In this document: positions 13,801-28,400 of the stretch, in pieces | How positions within the stretch are numbered: the first letter of the stretch is position 1 | Layout of the letters: each line of letters opens with the position of its first letter | DNA from: Lethocerus indicus | Taxonomy: Eukaryota; Arthropoda; Insecta; Hemiptera; Belostomatidae | Assembly (NCBI GenBank): GCA_019843655.1 | Contig: JACDQD010000007.1 | Location: forward strand, 23,144,365-23,208,364 | Reading direction: 5' to 3' | Length of the DNA: 64,000 nucleotides | Translations under genes and position numbers: made by a program | Notes under the pieces: model-generated | Databases searched by the model: none | The model's input: the letters and a program-made list of their open reading frames with translations, nothing else | What the model was told of the DNA's origin: nothing

Positions 13801-15257
13801 ATCTACTACTTCTAGATATTACCATTTGCCCAGTTTCTTTACAATTACCCTAACGGTAGGCCGTTTCAGCTATTCAGACAAGTAAATATCTTTATGCGAA
13901 GTAAGCGGTCTAAATTCTCGGAGGAAAACCAAATGAAATTAGGTGTACAGGTGCAGAACAATTCTACAAAAGAATGTTGCGTATAAAGGTACATATTTTT
14001 TCGTCGTTTGACCGTAAAAACAGCACGAAGTTATGGTCCAAAGCATAGGTATCGGAGGTATATATTTGTTGGGAACCAAAATTGCGGCTCTAATTGAGAA
14101 GTGAGTTGAGGCCGAGTGGTGCGCGTTCTTAATATAGGGTCTGACTGTGTTACTGTTCTGGGCTAGCTCTCCTGTGTTGTCTATATTTAAGTTTGGCCCA
14201 GCCATAGCGGTAGTAGTGGCGGCTACTAGTAGTAGCAGTAGTAGGGCCTCACTTGTTATTCGGTCAAGGTCGCACTCTGCCACTTTGCTACAGAGCACGG
14301 AGGTACCTCGATAATCGGTTAACCGCACCCTATATACTGAACAAGACATTAACATCTGTATACACCGGTGGTAGAGATATAATTTAGGCCGCAGGGTACC
14401 TAAAGGCCGTTAATTGTATATTCGCGGGCGAAGGAATTAAAAGTACGATGGGAAACGAATTAAAATTGAGAATTAACTGGGTCAACTGGTAATACATATC
14501 GCAGGTGACGCATCAGGTGTGACCCCCCCTATCTTTAAATCGTGCCGCTTTAACTGTCCTTTAATAATTGCTTTCTTTTTCTCCGTCTTCCCATTTCTTT
14601 CATTTCTGTCAGATGTAGAGAAAGAGAGAGAGAGAGAAATTTCCGTTAGTAGCGATGTTATCCCCTAGCTTTGGATTGGGTACTTAAGAATTAAAGGGTA
14701 ATTTCCTAGTCCGGGACCTTAATGTTAGAGGGGGGGGGAGTAAAGACCGGTCTCACAGACTGCTATTAGTTAGTAGGAAACTACTTTGTCCGCAGCCAGT
14801 TGTAGACCTAATGAAGGGGTTCGGAAAAACTCGAAACCTTCCTTCCCTAAGCCCTAATCGTCCCTCTAAATTAACATCTCGTGTGTATATCGCTAACTGT
14901 GTTCTACCGCCCTTAATACATCTGGCATATTAACATTTGTCGTGGGAATGTGGGGGTAGGGGGAACATATTGGCGCTCTGTGATTGTGAATCGAAAGGAG
15001 TCATAAGCCTTTTTTAGTTGTAATTTTACATATTAATCAATAAGCCCCACTCTAAAAGCCAGTTTCAGAATTTTGTTAAGCCAACCAAAACGCTGTGCAT
15101 TTTGTCGCCAGCCCTTGTCGACACTAACAAACTACAATGTTTAAACACGACCAGTTTTAATAAGATCTTTTCATAATCTATGTGTCATGTTTATTTAATC
15201 GGTCAGATTAATTGTATAACTAGGAAATACGTACCCCAGTTATCTACCCAATTATCA

Positions 15258-15259
<2 letters not shown>

Positions 15260-15317
<58 letters not shown>

Positions 15318-15332
15318 GATAGATAGATAGAT
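15260..15332. repeat. Compound (AT)n and (GATA)n microsatellite
   Basis: AT run of about 27 units followed by four TAGA/GATA units. Confidence 0.95.
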
Positions 15333-18300
15333 GTCGAGTGATTTTTCAGCTTGTTTCATCCTATGTCGATTTTTTGACAGGCTCAAACACAGAGTTCGCA
15401 CTCTGAAATTTAGTAACATGGCGAATGTGCTCCATAAATTGAGGAATACCTTTCGTTTCAAGTTCATCGCTGTTTTCAGGATGAAACTGTACTACAATAT
15501 AACGCAATTTTTTACATTTGAAGAGAATGATTCAATTATTTCGAGTTTGGAACATTGACGATAGGCGCAAGTTGAATTTACAATTTAGAGATAACCGGTT
15601 GATATTGCCGGTATTCTTATGCTAATTGGCGGAAGGCCTCTCAGATTGAAAGACACGTCGTATCTTTTAACTTCTTCGATACTTTGAGACAATTGAGGCC
15701 TGTGAGAGAGGTGAGGCCGGGACGGCATAAACGTGATAGGTGGGTGATGTTTAATGAGGATTGCCGAGCCGCCGTTGTGTTGTACGGGCGGAATTTACGT
15801 CCTTGAATTTTTATTGTGCCGCCGATGAAAGCGGTTCATGCGACGTGAGGGATTGTGATTGTGAATTGTGTTCCGAGGTATGACTATTAACATCGCTTTG
15901 TTTCCACCCTACAGCACAATAATTATTGTCGGCTGTCGGCCAGTGCGAAACTTACGAGATTTGGTGACTAAATCTTTTTTCATCTGTAAAGCAGTAAATC
16001 CATTAAATTTCTACCAACTCCCCCATAAATTCGAAAATCCTTTTCATTTAAAATTCTTAACAATAGTACACTGCAAATATGCAACAGTAGATAGGCTGAA
16101 AAATATAATCGAAAAGTTCATGTAGAATTTCGTTTTATTTAAAACTGATAACCTAAACCAGCGGACTGCACACTCCACGACCCGATGAGGTAATCTCCAT
16201 ATATGGAAATATGCGGTGAGCTACCAAAGATAGTATGAAAGTTGTTTGATAAATGTATTGGATTTAATCTAAAGAAGAAAAGACATTGAATTGTTGTAGG
16301 TTGAAATATAAATATCCCCTGTAGGTCGCGTTCTATAAACTTGATCTAGAGGGTTCTAAACAAAATGGCCTGACAAGTTATTGGTTTTTCAAGTATAAGT
16401 AGTATTTATGAAGTAATATTGAAACCCCTCATTTCTTACTCTTAATTGCATAATAAACTTGAGCAATTCGTTGTACTGCACAGTTCTGATAACTGAATGT
16501 CATAATAGTAGTAATTAAAGCAAAAACTAGGGGTGGTTAAGTTATAAACAATTACCTTCCTCGTAACAACCCGTATCGTATTGCAATTAGAAGTTATAAA
16601 TGTTTTACATCTTGGTTACTGACTGATTCAGTGGGAGGGTAGAGTGACTGTATGCATGGGGTGACGGGGTTGCGTTGGTTAACTATTATTTGATGTTAGT
16701 GTGCGTGTGTATGTGTACTGGGTGTAGGGCCACCATTGTGCGGCTCGAGGGCTGCGGGTTGGGGTAGGTCCCCCACAAACATGGCCGCCGCTTCCCCTAT
16801 TTAGAACTAACCCCCTTTTTGGCAACCGCCCACCCTGCCCAGTCGAGCGCGCATAACAACATAGGCTAACTAATATTCCCAATTCCTCAGAGAAATATAT
16901 TTTGTATATCAAATACAATTTTGACACCATTTCATTATATTCTCGAGATGCCTTGAGGAGAAGCAGGTCGTTTCTCTTTCTAAAGATGCATGGACAAAAA
17001 GGCGGATAATTCGTTCATGGCGGTACTCAATTGATTATCTGAAACATTCATCGCTCATATAGTATATCGGTTTGTTTATGTTTTATTAACATCCATTTAA
17101 GCAATTGTGCGTGAGGTATTCGATCGAGGGATACAATTTTAGTAGTTAATAGTACTTAATAGTTATATTAAATATGTTAGTCTCTTCTTCTTACAATTGC
17201 CACCTCTAAATATTCAGCTGCCGAATGGGCAGTAGTTACTACTACATGACTTACTAGTCATGCGAAAAACAAAATAGGCTTTGAATAACTACAATTGGCC
17301 AATCAAATAAAAATAGCGGTCTCTGATAATATGTACAATTGTAAAGCTCTAGAATGCAAAAATTAAAATGGTAGCCACGAAATTGACTTTCATTTTCCAG
17401 CGGAGCGATAAGATTTAGGGACAGGATGGGGAAGAAGGGAGAAAAAAAGCAGTGTCACGGCTACTAAAACTTGTGTTTGCGTGTGCTAAAAGGAGCCTGG
17501 AGCCGCCCATAAGACGGGTTATTAGCGACTTCGTGTCACGGAAGAGTACTATCGTCTTTTTTATTCCTTTACCGATTGCTGTTTACAGGAAATGCCGCTT
17601 TTTTCCGGTTTGTCCTCCTAGAAATATAAATGTTTCGGGGAAAAACAGGTTGCATAAAGCATTGTTTAAAAAATCATGTAATTGGATCTTTAGAATTTTA
17701 ATACGTTTTTCGTTAATGAATATTTCGATTTAAGTTACATTTTGAAGTTGTGTCGTTTAAAAGTTTTTCGATATAAAGTTATTATGAACAACAACTCCTG
17801 CTATCTAAGTTGAGCCTGAATTAGAAGCTGGGAATATAATCAATTTTAAACAATTTAAGAACAGGTGCCCAACATTTCTGGAAGTTTTTCAATTATAATT
17901 TTAGAATATTTTTGAACATCCTCCCTGTCTTTGCTGTAGACTTATAGAATCCAATCTGTAATGCTGGAGGTCTCCTCCCGTCCTCATTATTCTTCTTTCA
18001 CCTAACTCTGAGACCCGGTACTTCGCGTCGCGTTTTTTTTTCTATCTTCAGCACGTTGGTTTTTATAATTCCCAAATCAGATTAAAGAAAATGAAGTTTC
18101 AAAGGTTCAATCTGCGTGGGGAGATTCCCGACTCTGCAGGCGGAGCTGTAGCGGTTCTGGGTCAAGTGGAGCGCTCTGAGGACAAGTCCAATGCGGGCAA
18201 TATGCAAATGTCCACTCCCCCACGACCGAGAATACTTGTTATTCTCGTTTGGTTTGAATATATTTCAGTCTGGCGGCTCCCTTGGACGCAATTTACCAGG

Positions 18301-20712
18301 GACGATTTCGGGAAAATAATTTTAAAATAATACTAAAATGGTAAAATTTATCATCTCGCAGAAGAGAAAAAAGTGCAGGTCTAAGTGAAGGTAAAATTCA
18401 AACTGCAGAAGGTTAAATTTTAAATATTAAAATAATGTTTCGAATTAATAAATCATGTAGAACCGATAAAATATTAAATTTGAATGTCTTATTAAACCGC
18501 ACGTGCTGTATATAAAACGTTTTCCAAATTTAGGAGTTTCTCTGTTGTTACTGCATTGACGTGCAGAATTCGTTGCCAATAATTAATCAGCCATGAATGC
18601 GGCATAGCATTGGAATGCCTAATGAAAATTCTTCAAAAACATTGGCATCCGTGTTTTTCCTTATTGGGTCGCTATATTACCAACTTTCTATAGATTGAAC
18701 TAGGCCTATTGTCATTACAGCGCAGATTTAACATTTGGGGGCTAAATGAGAGTTTGGAATAAGATTTTATTTCCATTGTATTCATTTTACCTCCAGCTAG
18801 AAGTAAGATTGTACGGTTTAAACTATAAAACGAACAGGATTTTTAAAAAATTCGATTGTATATGTCGGGACGAATCTTGGAATTGGGTCGATACAGTAGG
18901 CCGTGCCGGGGGGACGGCGGATACAGGAAGTAGGCCGTTGTCGCGAAATTTAACAACTTCCTGCCGGCGTCTGTGGGAGCTGTGGGCTTGATTAATCCAG
19001 TGTTGCCAACACAGACGCACCGAGTTTTACAAGCGCCCCTCTTCAACCGCCGAATTGATCGTCGGCCGGCCCCTTTGATTTATATGCCGTTCGTTGTTCC
19101 ATCGACGCCGAGACCGAGGAGGGCGACGATCGGTATGGGAAGCGAAATTCGGAATTCCTTCGCTCGAGATTAAAAGAACGGTGTCCAGAAACACAAAGCT
19201 CCATGACACAGTCGATTCTAACGCCGCGCTCTGACCTCAACAAACACAACTGAATGACTCCGCTAATGAGCTAATTAAAACAAGTCTGTCTCTTGTCATG
19301 GAACATTACACTAGTCTCCGCCATTGATAATCTAGGCGTCAAAGAGAATCAGAAATGTAACACGAATTAATTAAAACGAACCCGGAAATTCAAACCCTTA
19401 TGCGGCAAAACGTTGACCAACGATACATCGGGACCTCGGGAGGATGTAATGCGGGCTATACGATTACCCTCTTTCTGTAGGTTCTCAATCGAACTATAAT
19501 AATTTCTGATTTCGCGTTGTAATTGTAATTGAAGAACATAACCGACATTGTCGATAGGTACATTCATGTGTGTCCGGCCACGTACTGGCCATGTGTAAAG
19601 GAGCTAATTTTAAATTAAACCATTATAGTCCTTGTACTGAACCTACAAATGTTCTTGAATAAGATCAACCCGTTTCTTTATGCTACCCTGAAGCATTTTC
19701 CTATTTCGTCCGACAAAGGGAAAAGAAAGGGCGTCGTAGAGCCCATCTCGTAGGACCACCGCTTGCGGCCTCGTGTGTATCGTTGGCCGTAACTCGATTC
19801 GCTTGTTATGCAGGAAGGGGAGCAATACACGTGAAACTATGGGCCGGGGTACAGAGGATGTAAAGGGTTCGCTATTAGATGAAGGGGGGTCCGTGGTATT
19901 CGCAGTGGGGGTTCAACCATTGTCTGTCCCCCAAACCCCCCCTTGGTCTAAAACCAAACCCGGCCCTCTCCCTCCAGCTAGTAATAGTTAACCCTAACTG
20001 CGGCCCATAACACTAAATATCCCCCGTCCCAGACTACACGACGGCCTAATACCGATCATAAAGCGAGGTCCTAACATTGAGATTGACTCGCCCGCGAAAT
20101 AGAAATGTTGAAATAGTTAATGGAAATTAATACAATATTGTAATTTTCTTTGAATAATCTCAGGGGGCAGGCATTTTGTCCGAACTCAGTGATGACGATG
20201 AATTCAGCGCTGTCCCCTCGAATTTACCGCTCCGACTGTACTAATTGCGGACGATATTCGAATTAATAACATTTTCAAACATCGGCTATCACCCGGACAG
20301 CGGTTATATAATTTTTCCTTTTCATTTTTACGGCTTGGACGCGTGCCCGAAGAGTGAGCCAAGTGGGTTAGAGCGGTTTCGTGCCTACGCCCGGTTTATG
20401 CCCGCCTCGGCTCAGTGGAGTGGAGGGCCCCTAACTGCGGGTAATATACTCGGCGATGAAAAAGAGCCCGTCAAGCCCCCGCTCGCACCCCGATCGTAAA
20501 TGACAGCTGGCTATAAAACTCCCTCAAAGCCATACCACCGCGCAATATGCTCAAATTTTTCCAGCATATCCTCGCGCTTTAGACGTTTTCGACCAGCAGT
20601 TATCGCAATAATACCTAGAATGGTACTTAATTACTACGAATAGTATTCGGAGTCTGGTATTGTAGGGTGGGGGTTTGAAAATTTCGTGTCATTTTCTACC
20701 TCAATTCTTTTA

Positions 20713-20748
20713 TTTGATCATAGGTGAGAACGGTTTCGGTTTCTCTAT
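20713..20748 (-). repeat. Partial hammerhead-like motif, copy 4
   Basis: On the minus strand only the 3' half survives: ACCGAAACCGTTCTCACC followed by a TGATCAAAT flank, equivalent to the GAAA box, helix III and downstream flank of the intact copy. The CTGAAGA half is not recognisable. Confidence 0.4.
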
Positions 20749-21173
20749 TATTTAATTCCACATCAATTTCCTAGCCAATTATTATTTTCATCAGCAACGT
20801 TGTCGCAATAATGAGCCTCCTCTGAATGCAGCGACAAAAATAGGGAATTTCATCCTCTATTCCCCAACTCACTCACACATACATTACCCTAGTGAAAGCA
20901 AAGATGTCACACATTCCACCCAGACGAGAGAAGACAAAATAAATGAATAATGATGTTACTCAAAGAAAATAAAGAGCCTGCGTACGGAACACTAAGCAAC
21001 ACCCTTCAATAGTACTAAAGTGTTAACAGTACGCACCTCAGGGCTAAGGTCTACCCGAGGTATCTTTTGCCCCAACGGTGACGCCCAGATGAGAATACGC
21101 CTTGTTTTGATGCGCGGTCTTGACATACCGCGAGGTCCAGGGTTGATCGGCGGCCCTCACCGCCGACCATATT

Positions 21174-21200
21174 GAACCGGTCTAGCAAAAGACCAGTGGG
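21174..21200 (+). repeat. Partial hammerhead-like motif, copy 5
   Basis: GAACCGGTCTAGCAAAAGACC matches the helix III, cleavage site, stem I 3' strand and downstream flank of the intact copy at 58.7 kb. The 5' half is lost. With the intact copy it is one of only two plus-strand members. Confidence 0.5.
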
Positions 21201-21820
21201 TGGAAAGAGAATATTACCAAAAAATGATTAATAGAACGTCTCCACGTGGCGTGATAGGAAATTCCCGGGGAGGGACCAACCGCAAGAAGAAGGGCAAATT
21301 AGTTCAGAATTTAAGGTCTCCAGAATCAGTCGCCGGGCATTACTTGAGAGAAAAACTTTCATACAGAAAAGAGAATGAACAAACATATACAATAAATTAT
21401 GTTATTCTAAAAACTCACGAACCAATTCATATATATTGGCATCCGAAGGAACAGTTAGAAAAACGCAACGGTACGACTACCATTTAATACAAGTATTTCC
21501 GTTATCCCGCGATAAGGTATATCTTATCCGGCAATTTTACCTACATTCTACAACCGGTAATGACTGGTTCACTTTCCTCCATTCATATTTTCAGTTCCAT
21601 TTCATATTTCCGTTTGTATATGATCCGCGGTCGGTATTGTGTCTCGGCCGGCGGGCAAATATCGATGATGCGACCGACTGTGGCTGCTGCACGGCCGAAC
21701 CCGGAAATACTAAATTGGCGGCCTTCGACTGTTCAGTTTTTCAGTTTCTGCGTTTCTTCAGTTGAAATGATTTGCGGTGGTGGCGCGCTTACGCAACAGT
21801 GGGCGGGCCGCATCCCCCCG

Positions 21821-21882
21821 GCCTCGTATTTATAGACCAGCGGACTGGCTCCAGTTTCTTCTCGGACCAGCTGCTCAGTTTT
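21821..21882 (+). promoter_or_regulatory. Candidate core promoter
   Basis: TATTTATAG at 21,827-21,835 is preceded by about 40 GC-rich bases and followed by two imperfect direct repeats (CGGACTGGCTCCAGTTT and CGGACCAGCTGCTCAGTTT) that each end in a CAGTTT initiator-like sequence. Neither initiator lies exactly 30 bases from the TATA-like box (about 26 and 50 bases), and no coding exon was found downstream. It could serve a gene with distant exons or be coincidence. Confidence 0.25.
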
Positions 21883-23138
21883 ACAATTCACAAAAACCAC
21901 TTCTCAGTACCAATTTTAATTCAATTAATACCAATAATTAATTTACAAACTGTCGACTTTGCGCAACACTATTTCTTATTCTATTAACAAATAAAGTGTT
22001 GAAAGAAAAACGCAAAAACGATACCTTATCGCTAAAGTACTCCGATTTTCAACAACAAAAAATTGTGCAGATTGTGCGATTAGATACATACGGGTGTGGC
22101 GTTAACGGTTTTACGAGGGATTATGGATTGCAAGGATTGATTTTGGTAGGCGTTAGTACTTGGTGGGTCCCCACAACTCCATTCCGTGCACCCAGTTCGG
22201 TTTCAAAACTTATAACTTTCTAATTTGTTCCTAAATAATAATTTTGATCTGTTGCCATAAAAGACCGCTTTTAAATTATTTGTAATCATATTTCACTAAA
22301 ATAAAACACGAGGCCAGTGTTTATTCGCTCTGTTTGCAGTACACTACGACTCGATAAGCCGACCCGGAACCCTGCTAAATGTTTGAACGTGAAATTGTCT
22401 TTTGATAGCTTTGTTTTGATCGATTAATTTATGCCGCTTATTTGTTCGGAGGTGTTTTTTTTCGCAGTTTTTGCTCATCGAATAGTCACGATTCGCTTAT
22501 CAAATGCGGTCACTACGCGTAATAATACTCTGGGGCATGAAAGCAGACGAGTCATTAAGGATTTGAAGCCATGCAAAGATAGCGGCGTTGGGAATTCTTT
22601 TCTGTACGATTATTACATCCAATTCTTATGTCCCTGTTAATTTAACCCACCTGTTTACCTGCTAAACTTGTCACCATTCGAGTAAAGTTGTAAATAAAGG
22701 CGAATAGCAAGTATTAGATAATTTCGAATATTTGTACAGCATATCTTAATACTTCTGAAATTCTTTTTTAAAATGTTTAGTTAAATGTTAATTTCGATAT
22801 CGATTTAGAGGCCCAGGTCATTCGGGTATATTAAAACCTAAGTATTGAGACATTGATTGCTGGTACAGCAGGGCATTATACAAGTTAATTCGATCCAATA
22901 ACCGGTAATTATTCTAGCCAGGTATAATATGTGAAACAGCCCTCGACACTATGTTCAATTATGAATTTTAATGTGACAACAAGTTTTGGACACATACTAT
23001 ACACCACTGGGATTAATGTTGGGGTTTTTTTTGTGTGTCGGATTATAGGTTTTTTGTGATGTCCGCCTCTGTGTGTTTGTGTTTTAGTTAGTTAGCTAGG
23101 GAGCTAGTCATGCTGTGGGAGCGCACTGTGCGATTGCG

Positions 23139-23400
23139 TAACACAGGAAAGAGGGGAGAGAGGGACAGAGAGGGAGGGAGGGAGAGAGAGAAAGAAAGAG
23201 GGAGAGTGACTGAGAGAGTGATAGCGTCACCAGCTGGCGTTATTTTGCAACGCGTTCGCCCCACACAGCACGAGCGAGTGAGCGCACAGACACACAGACA
23301 CAAGCGCACACGCGGACTAGCACGTTGGGGAGAGAGAGAGAGACAGAGAGAGTTACGTAATGCGAGTGTGTGAGAGAGTGAGAGAGACGAACGACAGAGC
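23139..23400. repeat. Purine-rich GAGA/GGGA tract with CA-rich centre
   Basis: Two GA-rich arms (about 23,150-23,220 and 23,330-23,395) flank a CAGACACACAGACACAAGCGC segment. The tract could bind GAGA-factor-like proteins, but the simplest reading is an imperfect microsatellite. Confidence 0.7.
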
Positions 23401-25388
23401 GAGGTTTTAGAGAGGGGGGGCAGATATAGCGGTACACTCCGAACCAGTGATCGCAAACTGCTTTTTCCACTACTCATAGTTACTGTGGGAACAGATAGGC
23501 ATTTTATAAATTCCACCGAGGGTTTGGAACATCATCGCTCATTCGATTTCACGTTCCTGCGCTTGTAAATGACACCAATTAATTGAACAGTAATAAAACA
23601 AAATATTCGAAAAAATAAATCTAAAAATAGTTCCGTGTCATCGATTATAGGGAACGATCATAATATCAAAACATTATATAATAGCTGAAATATTTTTTAA
23701 CCTCAATCAAAATTATCCTATGTTAGAACACGTACAAAAATGCCGCCAAAGTCGGTGATATATCTTTTAAAATTTTAAAAATTACTGGTATAACATGCCT
23801 TAAATTTTTTCAGGTCTACAACAGTAAAACGGAATCCCTAACTTGAAATAGAACTCGGTACTTTGAAATACAAGAAATTTACTCTTTTTTGAAAAGTAAG
23901 CGACACCCGGCGAAGCGTGCAGTGTAAATTGACGATTTATCGAACTGCAATTTGCGGGATACGCGGCCTAAGAGCTTTTAATACTTAAAGGTTCGTGGGA
24001 ATAGGATTTTAATGGTCTCGCCAGTTTCCATTTTCCTCCGGCCGGTAATGTATTTTCGATACGGGCAATAAGAAGTAGCCTTCGGCGGCCTCTAATGGAA
24101 GGTGTATCGATTCCGTTACACGGAAATCCCACATACACCTGGGGCTAGTTAGCGCTGAGGAATATATTGGGGCATCGCACTTACCCAACATAACTTGATA
24201 TTGGGTGTCAGACAATACTGAGAGGAGGATCCTTTACACGGGCCCAGATAGGGAGTCGACGAATAAACAAGGATTACGTGGAACGCACATGGAGACCGAC
24301 TACATAATTCCAACGTGGTTCTGACAATCCATTTGGCGTTGGGAAAGTTTTAAGTGGGCCGGAACATAACAGAAGACTGCGAGTCGGAGACATTGGATCG
24401 ACTCCGAAGTTTCAACCCCCAAGCCCCCATTGTTAAGTTGGGTTCCGCTAACTGCCCTTAAGGCTTAATGGCAAGGCCAGGCCGTAAACTTGACAATGCC
24501 GGGCGCCAATCGCAGCTTCCAACTGGTACTCGGGCACAAATCAAATTCTCTATTTACCGTGAAAATTGTACGTACGAAAACGAAGGAAAGGTTTCTAAAT
24601 CTAATATACTGTCGGTACTATTGGATAAATACAGAGTATCTTATGAAAAAGACTTTACTAATCGTTATTCTATCGTCCAGCTTCACTTTTCCGATTATTT
24701 TAATACTCACTGAAGCAATCGCGTACCTCAGGAAAACACGTTATGGGAAAATATATATTTTTTGTTTATTTAACAAAAAAATTAAGCAATCGCCCGTTTC
24801 CTTTCCGTTCAGATGTCTCTTTAAAACTTCCGACGTTAGTGACTTTGCGGGGAAATATTTCACTCTCCGATATAACCAGGAAACTGTACTTATCATCCGT
24901 TTCATTTGAATTGCGACGTTCGCCTTACATACGTCGTTGTTTGTTTCGACTGTCCATGGATAATTTCGTAACATTTTGGATCTTAACTGTGCGTATGTTT
25001 ATGACATTCGCCTAGGCCAAAGAGCGCATTTTGCTGGTATGCTGGTAGTGGTGTATTTATTACCGAGAGGACCTCGAATAAGGGGGCTATTGACGTTGTT
25101 CTGTCTTGGCCCGAGCGATAGCGGGTATTTGGAGCTCACCGTTCCTGTTTGTAATGTCCGCATACTTTGTTATCGGTTTGGGGACGGCGGTCAGATGGAT
25201 CTGGACGACGCACAATCTCAGCCCCCCTTAAGGTCTTCAAGGCCTTTCTTGCCGGTTCCAAACTAATTACTTGATTCAACTCAGCTACGAAAACATAAAC
25301 TTCCTGAAATATTTCCATTTTTCATCGATTTATAAAACATATTAAATAAGTAAAATAAGACGCAACTAATGGTAGAGCAAAGAAAAAG

Positions 25389-25390
<2 letters not shown>

Positions 25391-25439
<49 letters not shown>
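25391..25439. repeat. (TA)n microsatellite
   Basis: Perfect AT/TA run of about 24 units. Confidence 0.95.
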
Positions 25440-25443
<4 letters not shown>

Positions 25444-28400
25444 TTGCCGATATTAAGCATTTCTCTAAACAAATACAAATATTTTACCTGCAATATGAAA
25501 ACTGGAATGTAACATTTCAATCACGTAATGGAGGCCCTTTCAGCCAGAATCATTTATCAGCGTTATTAACCCAAACGAATCGATATTCATTAGAAGCTAA
25601 ATGAATTGAAACAGGCGTCCAAACGTGTTATGAGAATACTTAAGTATCCCAGTCCTTATTAAAACTGTAAGTACACTTCTGTTTAAATTACTTCGTTGAG
25701 TTAGGACGTTGTGTTAAACGAAAAATTAAGGGAATTAAAATAATTTGAAGAATAAATTTATAAAATTCATTCATAAAAAGTGAAATTAATAGTTAAACAT
25801 TAATATTTTCTTTCCGATGGTTTTACGATCTCAGCAGTACGCCTGAGCGTATGTAGTAAATTAGCGTAAGCACCCAATGTCACACCGCAATCATTACATA
25901 TTAAATGCAAAATAAAGAAATGAGGGTGTTGTAATTCAGTGTATTTAATTAAATTTTGACTTTTTTATGAACAAAAATACGAGAAATATCAACGGTAAAG
26001 AAACGGGCTATTGTTTTTCTGTCTATAACATTTTTTCTATAATAACCTATATCTTTTATATCCGTGAGATTTTAACTTAAATCCTATAAGAAAAAGACGT
26101 GTGTTGTTGTGAATTACTCTTTAGATTAAATTTTCCCGAAACCTCTCGTCATGTAATCCTAATATTTCTTTTTGCCTCGCATTTTTGAGGTCTGTCTGAT
26201 TTACTGACAGTATGGGGGGAAAAAAATCCACCGCCGTAAGTGTAGTAAATGTGTAGTAAGGCCCGGGAAGGAGGGAGGCCCCCCTCGCTCAATAATACAC
26301 GGCCGCTCCTCCTGCTACAGTGCTGCCCCCCGTCGACACCCGACTAAATTCTGTCATCTCTTATCTCCCTCCTTCGGTTTCACGTTCCACCTTCATTCGA
26401 TACCGGCTGGCTATCGGCAAATAGGTTTGATTCAAATCTGTGTCGTTATCCAAAAGTGAGATACTACAAATTCAGCCGTGGACGGGGTCTACATTTGAAA
26501 CCTTTTTCGGAAGAGCGGTATATATACGAAAAACGGGTAGAAAATATTGCACGCGTGCAGACATAAAATATGATTCAAGAATAAAAACCGTTTTGAAAGT
26601 CATTAAATGAGTTACCAGGATATCAATCAATTGATGCGTTCAGGCAGGAAAAGAAGGCGGCTATATTCGAGGATGAATCCGACAAAAACGAGAAATTAAA
26701 CTATATTTACCCCGCTAATATGTCTGATACATTCGGAAAGAAAAATGAAAATTAAGAACAAAAATGTATTTGACCCAGATGCTTCGTCAGCATCACAGTG
26801 ATGCTATGACTCACTATATTATAGACGGAATGCCACTGAAATTTGATAATTATTGGCAATAGATAATTCTCTCTTTCTAGAATTTATTGCGGACGACTAA
26901 AGTGTAGGGGAGATAATCATCAAAATGGCAATCTTTTCTGCATTTCCTGCCGATTGGTGGGTGCTTAAAATAGTTCGTACGCCAGACCGGAAATCTCCGC
27001 GGTTGGGATATTTTCCGTCGAACGCCGTAGAGATATCTATACTTCAAAACAAAAAGAAAAAGTTACGCTGTTTGTACTTTTATTTGCTCGTTTCCCATTT
27101 TTTTTCCAATCTGTAACAACTGAAGAATCGAGTACGCTCGAAGCTTGTAAATCACGCCTCGAGTCGTTCTTCAGATAAGAAGCAGGTTTTGAACGCGGGT
27201 GATTCAGTCGCACTTATGAACGAGGAAAATCTACAGTCCTCAATGTGCAATTCGAAGATAAGTTCGATTTCATAATATCTGATTTCTTTAATTTCATGGG
27301 GTATCACAAGAGTGGTGGTATTCCAACCACCAAGTATCTGAAATTAAAGTAAATATTTAATTTTTTTGGATTACATCATAAGGCCTCTTTTGTTCAGTCG
27401 AACAATTCAAGAATTAAAGAAAACTTAATACTATATATATTCAAAACTATAGTCGCTAGCAGGAACTGTATCGGTTTTTCCAAGCGTATATTTATCATTA
27501 TTATTATAGATAGTACCGACACATTTCTACATAGTAGAAATATGAATATATATCGGTTTAAGTTCATTTTATTTTCACGCATTCTTTTTATTTACCTGCT
27601 GCTGATATATTTATTGTTACTTCTGAGGCGATTTGATAGTGAGAGCGCGAACATAATTTTTAGTACTGGCCACTGGTGCGGGAAAAGGAACGGCCCAGTT
27701 TCTTGAACGGAAACGGCATGCTCCACTTTCATCACCCCGACGGTCTTTCAACGCCAGTTTCATGAGCTGTGACATTTATTTTTCTTAGTGATATTCGAAT
27801 AGATCGATATAATAGAATCGAGGGTGAGTCATAATTTAATCGGAAAAATGTAATCGTGGCCCGCAGCTCGGCGTGAAACATTCTTAAACGGGGGAGTACG
27901 AACGCTCGTTAACAGGTGAACAAAATGCACTGAATAGCGAGGAGATTATGTCCACAAATTATTTATTGGAATAAATTCTACAGCTGAAAGGCGGACAATT
28001 TTTGATTCACCCTCTAGGTATATCTACTATAACGTAGACACGGTGGTAGATTTCACTGTCTTCATGTTTCATTCATAAAACATAATCTGACCGAGGTAGC
28101 AAAGTGACAGGTCTACAAACTGCGGATAAAGCAGAAGAAGAACTGCCATAGGCATTCAATTCGGGACACCAACACAGAACAATTACACACTTATGAGTGC
28201 TATGTCATTAAAAGAACGGACCTTGAGGGCTGTCGTCCTCCTCTCAGAATTCAAAATCAAAATCTTCAGATGTGCGGTCTTAAAATGAAGGAAACAGAAT
28301 TAATGAGCGCCCCAGGACGCACCAAAGAGAATGGAATGACTAAAAACTCTCGCTCCTCTGTATTTTATCTGAGAGAATGAAGGAGGGAGGAGGGCTCTCC

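Noticed and set aside
24468..25015. Three overlapping plus-strand frames, one with a signal-peptide-like stretch
   Set aside because: The hydrophobic stretch comes from AT-rich sequence; no downstream mature domain or cysteine pattern supports a secreted protein.
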